A stretch of DNA of 64,000 bases, taken from the NCBI GenBank assembly GCA_964006375.1, contig OZ023268.1:87295358-87359357 (forward strand). Direction: 5' to 3'. Below are positions 1 through 10,327 of the stretch, one piece after another; position 1 is the first letter of the stretch, and the number at the start of each line of letters is the position of its first letter. The notes beneath the pieces are model-generated. The model saw only the letters and a list, made by a program, of their open reading frames with translations, was not told the origin of the DNA and ran no database searches. The stretch is from Tillus elongatus. Its lineage: Eukaryota > Arthropoda > Insecta > Coleoptera > Cleridae. Made by a program: the position numbers and the translations under genes.

Positions 1-1260
1 TCAAATTGTTGACCACCAGCTTCCATACAAACGTACAAATTTTGTTCGAAACGAGCTCTGACATTCTGGAGCATTTGTGGAGTTATTAGACGGCTTTTTT
101 CAACAATGCGTCGTCGTAATTCTTCCAGAGACTCCGGTTCTGTTGCGTAAATTATACTCTTTAAATGGCCCCATAGAAAGAAGTCTTATGCCCAGTTTCA
201 CAAAGCTTGATTAAATATTTAACTGCCGGTTAGTTAATCAGAGATTTAGACGACCAATCACAGACTATAATTCAAGGTGTTGCCATGACAACCAAATATT
301 TTGAAGCTGTGATTGGTCGTCTGAAGCCCTGATTAACTAACCGACCGTTAAATATTTAATCGAGCTTTGTGAAACTGGGCATAAATGTGTTAAATCTGGT
401 GATCTAGGGGGCCACTCAATAGCACCTCTACGCCCAATCCATTGCTCTGGAAACTTTCTGTTCAAAAACTCCCTAACACGTTGTGAAAAATGCGGAGGAG
501 CTCCATCTTGTTGAAACACTTATTGATTTTCTTGATAGCGATCGTCATTTTCAACAATGCCAATTAGTAGAGGGTAAACGATATCTTCTAGTAACTCCAA
601 ACACGGTCCGCCACTCAAATTGCCATCAAGAAAAATTGGTCCGATTAAACGGTCTCCGAAAATGCCAGGCAAGACATTAAATTACTGTGGAGTTTGAGCG
701 TGGACTTCGAGAAATGTTCTTGGATTATTATCTGCCCAATAACGACAATTATGATGATTGACTGTAGAGTTTAATAAAAACGTACACTCGTCTGAAAAAC
801 AGATATTGAACAGAAAGTTCCCGTTATCAGCTATTCGTGCAGTCATAACTTCACAAAACTCCAGCCGCCGATCAAAATCATCTTAATTCAGTTGTTGTAC
901 AAGATGAATTTTATACGGGTGAAATTTATGATGCTTCAATATTCGCTGAATAGTTCTTCTTTTGACGTTTAAAACAGTGGCCAATTTTCTCGTGTTCAAA
1001 GTTGGGTCTGCAGCAATTTGTCCTAAAACTTCAATCTCAGTAGTCTCATTTCTAACCGAAAATTCACGTTCAGGATCCCGTTTTTTGTTGGCTACTGAAC
1101 CACTTTGTCGAAACTTTGCAACTAATTCCAAAATGTATTTTCTGTTAACATGTCTGTTCGGATGTCGTTCATTAAACAAATTTGCCTTACGGTTGGCACA
1201 GTCATCGTTTTTGAAAAGAAGAGTAATTATTTCAACTCTTTCTTCTACAGAATACACCAT
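1..1260 (-). pseudogene. Tc1/mariner transposase relic with DUF4817-type N-terminal helix-turn-helix
   Basis: Cut-and-paste transposase, now dead. The likely start is the Met at 1258-1260 (MVYSVEERVEIITLLF), followed by a helix-turn-helix region as in arthropod DUF4817 proteins. The first catalytic Asp lies in SDECTF (about 785-800), the second in FQQDGAPPH (about 495-519). The third should follow RSPDLT near 390, where a MITE is inserted. The C-terminal part (WGHLKS ... EELRRRIVEKS) resumes at 183 and runs off the window. The reading frame has TAA codons at 880-882, near 681 and near 521. Family assignment is by motif; no search was run. Confidence 0.88.
189..381. mobile_element. Foldback MITE, copy 1 (193 bp)
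   Basis: Almost the whole element is an inverted repeat. The left arm starts TGCCCAGTTTCACAAAGCT; the right end is its reverse complement, and similarity continues about 80 bp inwards (GACGACCAATCACAG in both arms). TA at 187-188 and 382-383 is the likely target duplication, as in Tc1/mariner-mobilised MITEs. It has no coding capacity. A second copy is at 61529-61719. Confidence 0.85.
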
Positions 1261-1538
1261 TGTGAAATTATTTTTCGGTAGTACTATCAAGTATCAAACA
1301 AAAAATTAGTGTGCTGAATTCAGAAAAGAAATAGCTTTTAAATGATGTAACACTCGACCTATGTTCCTTATTTAAAATATATGGGTTGTTATCACCACCC
1401 TTAAGGGGTTGATGTGACAAAGTTGAGTTTTATGTCAAAACATGCCCCCCTCAATATTAAAATTGACCTATTTCAGCGTTTCTTAAAAAAAAATTCTCTG
1501 GACTCAGATCGGTCTGTTTCGTTTTCAATGCGCCACCC

Positions 1539-1540
<2 letters not shown>

Positions 1541-1600
<60 letters not shown>
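1541..1600. repeat. (TA)n microsatellite
   Basis: Nearly pure TA dinucleotides with one AA interruption, between the mariner relic and the R repeat. Confidence 0.95.
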
Positions 1601-1602
<2 letters not shown>

Positions 1603-1822
1603 CAGTTGTTGTGAGTAGGTTGTAATAAGCTGAAAAGGTGATTGGCAAAAAAATAAGAAAAGAAAACCAGCTATTAAGAGTGGTGTTTTGTCATAACGTT
1701 ACCATATTTGATACAATATTGTCCAATATTCAGAGGTAATATGTTTGGCCGGTAGCATCTTTAAATAAGCCAAAAACTAAAAAGTAATAAAACTTCAAAT
1801 ATTTGGATAATTTATAATTTTA

Positions 1823-1824
<2 letters not shown>
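1601..1824 (+). repeat. R repeat, copy 1 (uninterrupted)
   Basis: 224 bp flanked on both sides by (TA)n. It matches in reverse complement the two halves of 8940-9489 (shared: CTACCGGCCAAACATATTA on the opposite strand, and CTCACAACAACTGCG). It has no coding capacity. It is the empty-site paralogue for the SINE at 9064-9376. Confidence 0.8.

Positions 1825-1891
<67 letters not shown>
1825..1891. repeat. (TA)n microsatellite
   Basis: Pure TA tract at the other edge of the R repeat. Confidence 0.95.
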
Positions 1892-1893
<2 letters not shown>

Positions 1894-1949
1894 CAAATAT
1901 TACACAGGAAATAGAACAGGATTATAGCTTTGTTTTAATATAACTTTTA

Positions 1950-4900
1950 GGCACCAATACACACACAGCAGGTGGTAGTGGAATTTTCCTTTATGTAACA
2001 GTAAAGGATTTTTTCACGCCCGAGGAGGTACCACCCCATACATCAAGGGGCCGGTGAAGTCCCAACGGACGTTTCCGGTTCTGGTGTATGAGTCGGTTTC
2101 CCTTATAAGCAAAAATGATGATGGCTCCTCCTTGTATAAAATATTCCGGAGGCAAAATACCCCTCCATTCGGATCTCCGGGAGAGGGGTGTACAGGGGGC
2201 GCCAACATCAAGATTTAACATATCCTTTTCGAATATATGTGGCCTAAACTCTAACCTGAACTCCGTCCACCATTTCCTCCAGGCTAACAGGCCCCAACTC
2301 CTCTTCCTCACCGAAACCCAAATCAGTGCCAAAACAGCCACTAATCACCTTAATTTCCCGGGGTATGAGCTCCTTACTGCCTTTAGATTGCATGGAGGCG
2401 TGTGCGCATACGTCCGTAGCAATCTACCCTGCACCAGGCTTCCCAATTTAGAAGCTGGAAGAAAAGACATACTATGGATAAAACTCTCTCTCAGGGCTGC
2501 AACTAAATTCATCTGTTGCATTTACCGGTCACCTTCTGACAACAACTTTGTCCAGCTCTTTGACTACCTTTCTGAAAAAACCGACTATCTGATTTCTGAA
2601 TATCCTTCCTCCGAGGTCACTATTCTTGGCGACTTCAATGTCCATAATAAGGAATGGCTAGGATCTTCAAAAACCGATCCACAAGGGAGAGCAGCGGAGG
2701 CCTTTGCAGTCAGCAATTCTTTGGCCAATATGGTTCAGCAACCTACTTACTTTCCTCGTATCCCAACACACAGCTCAAATCCCTTGGATCTCCTTCTTAC
2801 TACAAATCCTGAATGCTATAAGATATCAGTCACCGCCCCCCTTGGTCGCTCAGACCACGGCATGGTTACTGCTTCCTGTGCAATGCAACCCGAGGTCACA
2901 CAGTCATCACACCCACGTATCGTTTGGCACTACAACTCCGCAAACTGGGACGAAATGCGGGATTACTTTTCCTCATTTCCATGGGCGTCTGTCTGCTTCT
3001 CTCATCCTGACCCCTCTGATATCTCAGAAAACGTCACCGAAATTATCCAAGCTGGCATGGAATTATTTATTCCACGTACACAGAAAACCTCTTCAGCCAC
3101 TCAAAAGCCCTGGTTCTCTAAATCCTGTGACAAGGCCAGACTTGAAAAGGTCAAAGCTCACAAAACGCTTCTACACAATCCCAGTCAAGAAAATCGTCAA
3201 GCATTCAACGACGCAAGAAACCGCTATGTCCGCATTCTTTCTGAGGCAAAAAACTCGTTTAATAACCACATCAAAAACAAAGTCCTCTCAAGCTCCAACG
3301 GCGGCAAACCCTTCTGGACTCTTGCTAAGTCTATTGGGAATAATTTCTGCAAGAGCACGTTCCCACCTCTCGTCTCAGGTGATGAAATTGTTTCTACCGC
3401 CCTGGGCAAGGCTGAACTTTTTGCTTCGTTGTTCGCCGGAAATTCTACTCTCAACCCACCTCCAAATGTTCAACCACCAACAGTCCCCAACGTCGCGCAT
3501 AAAATGACTGATATCATTTTCAAAACTAAAAAGGTACGAAAGATGCTCTCTTCTCTTAATACCAGGAAAGCCTCTGGCCTTGACGAGATCCCAGCAATTG
3601 TTCTCAAAAAATGCGCACCAGAACTTGCTCCTGTCCTGACTCGTCTGTTTCAGATATCTTACAATAAAGGCATATTCCCTAGTAACTGGAAAACTGCTCG
3701 AGTACAACCCATCCCCAAGAAAGGATCCAAAGCGCTTCCTAGCAACTACAGGCCTATTTCTCTCCTTTCAGTCATCTCTAAAGTGATGGAAAAGTATATA
3801 AACACCGAACTACTAAAATTCCTTGAAAAACACAGTCTAATCCACGACAGGCAGTATGGATTCCGTCAGCGCAGATCGACTGCCGACCTCCTTTCCTTTG
3901 TCACCCATTCTTGGAACAAGTCTATGGAACAACACGGTGAATCCCAGATTGTTGCTCTAGACATATCCAAAGCATTCGACCAGGTCTGGCACGCAGCGCT
4001 GCTTAATAAACTTCCGGCCTATGGCCTACAACCAAAACTTTGTACCTGGACAGCAAATTTCCTCTCCAACAGGAGCATATCTGTTGTTGTGGATGGCCAT
4101 TCCTCTAAACTGTATCCAATTAATGCAGGAGTTCCTCAAGGTTCAGCTTTAGCCCCTACTTTGTTTCTTCTCCACATCAATGACCTCCTCTCTAGCACAT
4201 CCAACCCAGTTCACAGTTACGCGGACGACAGCACCCTCCACTCAAACATACAATATTCTAAGCCTGTCTCTTTAGCCCAATTAGATGAGGATCGCAGACT
4301 CATGGAGGGTTCTGTCTCCGTAGACCTCCAAAAAATATTAGACTGGGGAAGTAGAAATCTTGTACAATTCAACCCCACCAAAACTAAGTCTTGCTTTCTT
4401 TCTCACAAGAGATACAGCAGCCCTAGACCCATCACAATGAACAACCAAGTTATTCAAAGTAATGAGTCCTTTTCTCTTGTTGGCATTTCTGTGGATCGAA
4501 AACTTAATTGGCACCAACATGTTACATCAATTGCAGAAGCGGCTGCTAAGAAATTGGGTTTCCTCTTCCGGGCTCGCAAATACTTTTCACCAACTAATCT
4601 CTATACCTTATACACTTCACAAATAAGGCCAAACCTCGAATACTGCTCCCACATCTGGGGTGCAGCAGCCGCTTCTACACTCGCTATCCTGGACTCCATT
4701 CAAAAGAGAGCTATACGTCTCATCGGTGACCCTACCCTTACCCAAAGGCTTCCATCCCTTGCCCACCGACGTGCCGTTGATGACCTCTCTCTCTTTTATA
4801 GATATCTGCACGGGCACTGCTCAGAGGAGCTTTCCTCCATAATTCCCCCACCTGCTGCCCCCAGCAGATCTACCAGGGGAACAGAGCGAATGCACCCTTT

Positions 4901-5130
4901 TACTGTCCAGGTCACCAGACATAGAACATCTTGTTATGCCCGCTCTTTTGTCCCGAGGACTTCCAAGTTGTGGAATTCCTTGCCGGCACATGTTTTTCCT
5001 TCTCCTCCGAACCTCCAAACCTTCAAGTCCAGAATTAACAAGTTGCCTCTTTCCTCCTTGTCAACACCCACGGTACGATAGTATTTAGGCTGTAAGCCCT
5101 CGTGGTGTGTTGTTGACATAAAAAATAAAA
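1950..5130 (+). mobile_element. Non-LTR retrotransposon (Jockey/CR1-like), near full length
   Basis: A single long EN-RT reading frame is preceded by a leader of about 165 bp and followed by a short 3' UTR containing GCCCTCGTGGTGTGTTGTTG, an A-rich run and a CA/GC/GT tail. No ORF1 or RNase H domain is seen. The 5' boundary is approximate; no target duplication could be placed. Two truncated relatives share its 3' end (10328-11822 minus, 46133-46517 plus). Confidence 0.85.
2115..5081 (+). CDS. LINE endonuclease-reverse transcriptase, 988 aa
   Basis: The protein nicks target DNA and reverse-transcribes the element RNA. The AP-type endonuclease fills roughly residues 35-250: SNICGLNS near 39, LLFLTETQ (catalytic Glu 68), YRSPSDN, ILGDFNVHN near 170, GRSDHGMV near 245. 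The reverse transcriptase runs from about 480: KASGLDEIP, SNYRPISLLS, YGFRQRRST, ALDISKAFDQVWH, GVPQGSALAPTLF and catalytic YADD at 702-705. The C-terminal region (LEYCSHIWG, FYRYLHGHCSEEL, KLWNSLP) matches crustacean-type Jockey/CR1 group proteins as I recall them. An in-frame TAA at 2106-2108 fixes the start at 2115 or one of the next two Met codons. There is no internal stop, so it may be functional. The exact clade is unsure. Confidence 0.93.
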   Translation: MMMAPPCIKYSGGKIPLHSDLRERGVQGAPTSRFNISFSNICGLNSNLNSVHHFLQANRPQLLFLTETQISAKTATNHLNFPGYELLTAFRLHGGVCAYVRSNLPCTRLPNLEAGRKDILWIKLSLRAATKFICCIYRSPSDNNFVQLFDYLSEKTDYLISEYPSSEVTILGDFNVHNKEWLGSSKTDPQGRAAEAFAVSNSLANMVQQPTYFPRIPTHSSNPLDLLLTTNPECYKISVTAPLGRSDHGMVTASCAMQPEVTQSSHPRIVWHYNSANWDEMRDYFSSFPWASVCFSHPDPSDISENVTEIIQAGMELFIPRTQKTSSATQKPWFSKSCDKARLEKVKAHKTLLHNPSQENRQAFNDARNRYVRILSEAKNSFNNHIKNKVLSSSNGGKPFWTLAKSIGNNFCKSTFPPLVSGDEIVSTALGKAELFASLFAGNSTLNPPPNVQPPTVPNVAHKMTDIIFKTKKVRKMLSSLNTRKASGLDEIPAIVLKKCAPELAPVLTRLFQISYNKGIFPSNWKTARVQPIPKKGSKALPSNYRPISLLSVISKVMEKYINTELLKFLEKHSLIHDRQYGFRQRRSTADLLSFVTHSWNKSMEQHGESQIVALDISKAFDQVWHAALLNKLPAYGLQPKLCTWTANFLSNRSISVVVDGHSSKLYPINAGVPQGSALAPTLFLLHINDLLSSTSNPVHSYADDSTLHSNIQYSKPVSLAQLDEDRRLMEGSVSVDLQKILDWGSRNLVQFNPTKTKSCFLSHKRYSSPRPITMNNQVIQSNESFSLVGISVDRKLNWHQHVTSIAEAAAKKLGFLFRARKYFSPTNLYTLYTSQIRPNLEYCSHIWGAAAASTLAILDSIQKRAIRLIGDPTLTQRLPSLAHRRAVDDLSLFYRYLHGHCSEELSSIIPPPAAPSRSTRGTERMHPFTVQVTRHRTSCYARSFVPRTSKLWNSLPAHVFPSPPNLQTFKSRINKLPLSSLSTPTVR

Positions 5131-5181
5131 ACACACACACACATACACACGCGCGCGCGCGGGTGTGTGTGTGTATGTATA
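5129..5181. repeat. Alternating purine-pyrimidine tail (CA)n-(CG)n-(GT)n
   Basis: About 50 bp of alternating purine-pyrimidine at the LINE 3' end: CA repeats, a CG block, then GT repeats. It is roughly self-complementary and the kind of sequence that can adopt Z-DNA or a hairpin. Confidence 0.85.
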
Positions 5182-6384
5182 CTGCTATCTTATTATAACT
5201 AAACCCAGATTGAAAATATACTAAAATATTATATGAGTAAGTCGAACTAATATGCACTATACAAAAAACCTAACCGACAAACACTATTATGATCATAAAG
5301 TAAACTGTAAAAGAAAATATAGCAATTCTAGTTAAACTTAGGGACGAAAAGGGTAATTTACTATACATGTTGTTGGGTAAACATATCATATACAGAAAAG
5401 GGTCAGATAATCGAAGAACAGTCTTTGATTTATGTACTGGGTCAAAACAATTGTAGTCCCAAATATACAGATCAGACCATGGATGCACAAGTAGTGAGGT
5501 AAATGTCTAAGATACGGTGTAAACTTTGTAAAGGTGAACTATATACGGTCACAAACATTGGACAATAACAAACAAAAGGACTGCAAATTTGTTAGTCACA
5601 GTGCATAATATGTTACGTAAGTAAAGATGTGGATTAGATTGTAAGAGGGTTGTTATATTAGATAGTATAAAATTTTGCAGTAACTTAAGTAAATTAAGTT
5701 TACAAGATTTTGATGTGACAAGTAAAATTGAACAAAGAGAAGTCACACTTTATATTTATACAAGTCAAAGTTATACAAAGTTGCTGAAAAAACACAGCTA
5801 GAGGTATAAGCTGCGTAATTTGGGTACAAATGAGGTCTTAAAGTGCTTCAAAATTCAATCAATTAAGGTTTTGCTGAATATTACGATTCAAAAATCAATA
5901 ATACGCGAAAAATATCCCCAAGGAAAGTCAATAAATGGGAAATTAACGTTTTAGTGAAAACGGAAGAACTCATAATATTAAATATTAATAATTTAACATT
6001 GATAGCTTAAGCATTTCCTACAGATAGTTACCTGGATTGCATTGGATTGCATTCTATAGAAACAGAATCAAAAGGCAAAAATGAACCGGAATTTGTTTAA
6101 AAATATTGAAATCATTCTTGTTCGTTCAGCATTGAAGCAGGTAACACGCTGTTAAAAGTGCTCTTGAAAAATCTAGTAAAAGTGCCATTGAAACTAAACA
6201 AGTGTTAAACAAGTTAACGTTTTGTTACAAAGGCGACTGTAGAACGTAAATTATTACGTCTCCACGAAGAAATAGCGAGTGCAAACATATTTATATAACT
6301 GTGAAACGAGTATTGTCATCCAGCTATAACGATAAACGGTTTTTTGCACTTAAAACAACATTTATTTGCGAAACGTAAAACAAA
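5182..6384. other. AT-rich intergenic DNA, nothing recognised
   Basis: Only short chance reading frames. No repeat terminus, tRNA or domain was recognised. Confidence 0.6.
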
Positions 6385-6409
6385 CTCATGTGTAGCAGTT
6401 TTTAACCTA
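6385..6409. repeat. Target-site duplication, left copy (25 bp)
   Basis: Starts CTCATGTGTAGCAG; identical over 25 bp to 7846-7870, flanking the RNase H LINE. Confidence 0.95.
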
Positions 6410-7845
6410 GTAGTAGTAGCAATAGTAGCAGTGGTGGGGAGGCCAACGCCAAGCAATTATGCCACCATGGGCCCTTTTTGCCAACCTCAGCAACCCAGCA
6501 ACCATGCTCTACTCCTCCTCGGTTCTTCAATTGGACGGTACTTACCTGATTCCTCTACAGAGTCCTCGATCCGAATAATTCTGCTCAAAGACTCCCAAAA
6601 GCCTCACATTGGCACAGGTAGTGGTAGGACGTTTCCTCGTCCTCGCTGCATTCCTGGAAAATGGGATCCCTCTCTATGCCTATTAATGTGAGGTGTATTC
6701 TAAAGGCGCAGTGGCCTGTGAGCACCCAAAGGATGCGGCGAAGCGTAGGTCGACTCCTTGCGAGTAGCCAGACAGCCCCTCCACGAAGTCCCTCGCCTGC
6801 CTGCAGCCACCAACCGACCCCCAGTGTCGCTTCATTGCTTCCTCGGTCCACCTGTCTAAGGCGACAGAGACTGTCTTCCTACTTATACCTATCGTCGTTC
6901 CCGGGCCACAGAACGCCCGCCGGGAACCGAGCCTTGCGAGATTATTCGCCACCTCATTCCCCGCCACGCCACAGTGTCCCGGAACCCACACTAGTTGTAC
7001 CTCCTTTGTCCTGGCTAGTTCTCTGAGGGCATCAGCGCACTCCTGAACCAGTGTAGACCTGATTCTGGCCGCTCAGACTGCTCGGAGGACTGACTGGCTA
7101 TCCGAGCAGATGTACACATATTTCTCGGGACTCCTCTTCACATCCTGTCTGTTGGCCACAGACAGGATAGCGTACACCTCTGTTTCGAATGCCCTGGTAT
7201 ATGCGCCAAGATCATATCTCTCGCGCACCCCCAGGCGCTTGATGTATATTCCTGTCCCAGAGGATTGTTGGTCCTGCAGGCTTGCGAGCTGGAATTCAAT
7301 CTCATTTTCCCTCCACTGATCCCTACTGGGGATCCTGAGGGTGTATGGCCTAGTCAACCTAATATCATCCTCGGCATCCCGTACCTTTATGGCGGAGATC
7401 GGAATTTCCTTTTCCACCTCCTTGGCGACTCTTGCATGTCCTATTACTGCTCCCTCTCCGCACCAGTTTCCGGCGTCTCGTATTCTGAGATGCGACGCCA
7501 TTGCCTCCCTCCTGACACAGATGGGAAGCGGTGGCAGCATCAACAGGACCTCTAGTGCGGCTGAGGGTGTCGTCCTCATAGCTCCTGTGATACCCAGGAT
7601 TGCCAGACTTTGGAGTTTGGCCAGCCTCCTGCTGGTTGTTTGGTTCACACCGCATCACCAGACCAACGCCCCATAGAGGATTCTCGGCCTGACGATCGCA
7701 GTGTAGATCCAGTGAAGGATCCGATGATTAACTCCCCAGGTCCTCCCTATCACTCGACGCAGCTGCCAGAGGGTCGCTACTACCTTCCTTACAACCCGTT
7801 CTATTTGCGACCCCCATGTTAATTTGGAGTCCAGGATCACCCCAG
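6410..7845 (-). mobile_element. 5'-truncated LINE with RNase H (I/R1-like)
   Basis: The element is bounded exactly by a perfect 25-bp duplication. Its 3' end on the minus strand finishes in a (TAC)n-like trinucleotide tail, as in I-type LINEs. Sequence begins inside the reverse-transcriptase thumb, so most of the RT and all of the endonuclease were lost at insertion. The perfect duplication indicates a fairly recent event. Confidence 0.93.
6585..7844 (-). pseudogene. LINE ORF2 C-terminus: RT thumb, RNase H, zinc-knuckle-like tail
   Basis: Reading starts at LGVILDSKLTWG (RT C-terminal motif) and passes LLMLPPLPICVRREA into RNase H: the acidic motif ETEVYAIL, then YICSDSQS, then VWVPGHCGVAGNEVANN. 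The tail LTGHCAFRIHLTLIG ... CSEDEETSYHYLCQC is typical of I-group elements. In-frame TGA codons lie at 7652-7654 and 7070-7072, and a frameshift is needed near 6770. The usual GNExAD aspartate of RNase H is Asn here. It is not functional. Confidence 0.9.
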
Positions 7846-7870
7846 CTCATGTGTAGCAGTTTTTAACCTA
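7846..7870. repeat. Target-site duplication, right copy (25 bp)
   Basis: Identical to 6385-6409. Confidence 0.95.
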
Positions 7871-8856
7871 ACATTATAATTGAGCTTAGTGAATTTAAAC
7901 TGGTTTTCAAGTAAAACGAACAGACGTCGTCAACGGCGAACTGGCTAAACATGATTGATCCAATTATTAGTTCTTACACCAAATGCAGATGGCGTCCCAT
8001 ACTGATCTGGGTCGTGAAAACAAGGACAAGTAAAAATATAATCCATTTGAACTTTGTAGACCAAATATGTGTACCTAAATACAATATAAAATAAGTAAAC
8101 TAAATGTTGTTATCTCACTACACAGTTATTTTATATGTTTTAAAGTAAGTAGTTTATCAAAACGTTTTAATTTAAAAGGCTAATAATACATTAATGAATT
8201 CTAGTAAAATATAAAACATTGTAAATTAAGAGATAAATAAACTGTTAGATAATGTTTGATTTGAAAAAGAGTATTATTGATTTGGTGAATATATTTGGAA
8301 CCAACAAAAGAATAAATATAAAAATACAAGTAGATAAATTCGTAGTAATCAAAAACGAAACATAGGTTTTGGTGCTAGGTGTTGCTTTTAAAACTATTTG
8401 CAGGGCATTTTGAAGCCACTACCTGAAGAAATTGAGAGTCCGACAGAGTGAATGATATGTAATTAGGTTATTGATGTTTAATATAATACAAGAGGTATAT
8501 TTATTTGATTGTTATATTTTATGAAATACAGAGTGCTACATAAAAACATAAAAAAGGTATACCTACCTTAAATCATACTTAAGAAAACCAAAAAAAATAC
8601 ATCAATAATACCTGAACACGTTCAAAACATATTAACGCCTACATTAAACAAAAGTATCAGGGCAACAAACTAAAACTTCTATAGAACACTACAAACTTTA
8701 TTTAATAAAATCATTATAAACTTGAATAATTATAAACAACTTAAACATATATAAAATAAAACACTGCAAAACAAACTCCTTTAATAAGAATAATACAAAA
8801 ACATAAAAAACTTACATAAACATACAACAACTCTCTGTACCACATATATAACTATT

Positions 8857-8860
<4 letters not shown>
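7871..8860. other. AT-rich intergenic DNA, nothing recognised
   Basis: Very AT-rich sequence with no open reading frame above chance and no recognised repeat end. Confidence 0.6.

Positions 8861-8939
<79 letters not shown>
8861..8939. repeat. (TA)n microsatellite
   Basis: Pure TA tract abutting R repeat copy 2, as at copy 1. Confidence 0.95.
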
Positions 8940-8943
<4 letters not shown>

Positions 8944-9489
8944 GTTACAAATTATCCAAATATTCAAAAGTTTCATAACTTTTTAGTTTGAGGCTTACTT
9001 AACAATGCTACCGGCCAAACATATTAACTAAATATCGGACAACACTGTATCTAATATTGTAACAAGGGTACTGGGTTCGATCCCGGCGTACTCCTTTCAC
9101 TTTTTCAGTACAAACTGTAAAATTAACATCAACCGAGGTTCTGGCATTGTATTTGAGCAAGTTGAATGTCTGCACGTTCCGCCCTTCGGAGGGGGCGTAA
9201 AGCCGTCGGTCCCGTGTCCATGCGATGTTGGGCACGTTAAAGATCCCTACCCTCCTTACAGAAAGACAGGGGTTAGGCAAAATTTCCAGGATAGTGAGGT
9301 GAAACTGCTCCCTGGCGTCGGTGATTGGCCAAAGTCGCGGAAATAGGCCGACGTTAAAGAAACAAAACACACACACAATATTGTAACGTTATGAAAAACA
9401 CCACTGTTAATAGCTGGTTTTCTTTTATCTTTTCTTATTTTTGACCAATCAACTTCTCAGCTTATTACCACCCACTCACAACAACTGCG
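8940..9489 (-). repeat. R repeat, copy 2, split by a SINE
   Basis: Reverse complement of 1601-1824 in two blocks, 8940-9063 and 9377-9489, with a SINE between them. It ends at CAACAACTGCG, the same point where copy 1 meets its TA tract. Confidence 0.8.
9064..9376 (+). mobile_element. tRNA-derived SINE (family 1), head truncated
   Basis: Starts within the tRNA-like head at the pol III B box (GGTTCGATCCC), lacks the A box, and ends in a (AC)n tail at about 9367-9376. AATATTGTAAC at 9053-9063 is repeated at 9377-9387 as target duplication. The body (GGCACGTTAAAGATCCCTAC) is shared with 16502-16840 and 43298-43648. The minus-strand open frame through it is not a gene. Confidence 0.9.
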
Positions 9490-10327
9490 ATGGAGAGAGA
9501 CACAACCTGACATCAAGTGTAAATAGCCCCACATGTGTACTGTGATCTGATAAAGGTTGAGAGCTAAAGGAACTTCAAGAATACACCAGGAGAGTAGTTT
9601 ACAGCCGCTGCGAGACGTATGTGGGAGAATATTTTCTTATAAAGCTGAAAGGTTACGTAGTTCTAGGTTAACTCGAAGGGACAATGGAAAAAACACAGCT
9701 GGTTGAATTTAGAGCTCTCCGTTGAATGACAGAAATTATTAGGTTACGTAAAAACATAGGGAAAATGTCTATGGTTTTATATTCTGTTTGAGTTATTTAC
9801 CTACAGATTTCTGAGGGTGAATTGACGCTATTATGTTGTTTTGTTCTGGGCAACATTATTTTTAGGGATTTTTGCTTATTATGTAGTTTTTTAAAAACAA
9901 AAAAGTAATGAAGGTAAAATCTTATACAGGTGGTCACTTGAAAAGGAAATCTTTAGCGCGCTCTACGCGATCTTGTTGAAAATCGCTCAAAGAGGTAAAT
10001 TTTGCTTTCAACGGGGGAGACATTTTGGATTTATTTTAACATCACAAGAACCTTTAAGCGGTAATGTGATTCACCCCTAAAATATTATGTTCCAGGTGGG
10101 GTCCAGTAGCATCTTATTTTAGAGCTGGTATAAATCGCTTTTTAACCGTGCCTCATTTTTTTCTATTTGAAGCAGTGGGTTCTGAGAAATTGACTCTTAA
10201 AGATGAGTAATTTATTTATCAACAACTTACATGCCAGTTTAATAAATGTTCAGAATTTCGACCATCTCTATCCATACAATAGTCCAAGTTTTTCAAAATG
10301 TCGGCGGACATTCACTAATAATATTTC
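9490..10327. other. Intergenic DNA, nothing recognised
   Basis: No reading frame, tRNA or repeat terminus recognised. Confidence 0.55.

Larger units (their letters stand above)
1..1540 (-). mobile_element. Tc1/mariner-like DNA transposon, partial
   Basis: The minus strand carries a transposase relic (separate entry). Beyond its start codon there is about 280 bp of non-coding sequence ending at a (TA)n tract, with CGCCACCCTA at 1531-1540 as the likely outer end of the right terminus. The opposite end lies outside the window, so terminal inverted repeats cannot be checked. A foldback MITE is nested at 189-381. Confidence 0.75.

Noticed and set aside
2704..3507. 267-aa frame overlapping the LINE ORF
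   Set aside because: It is a shifted frame inside the 988-aa ORF, with no domain.
6344..7676. Plus-strand frames opposite the RNase H LINE
   Set aside because: They are antisense shadows; the minus strand has RT and RNase H motifs.
9008..9376. 122-aa minus-strand frame, also seen at 16502-16711 and 43277-43537
   Set aside because: It is the SINE body read in one frame; promoter boxes and target duplications show a SINE.
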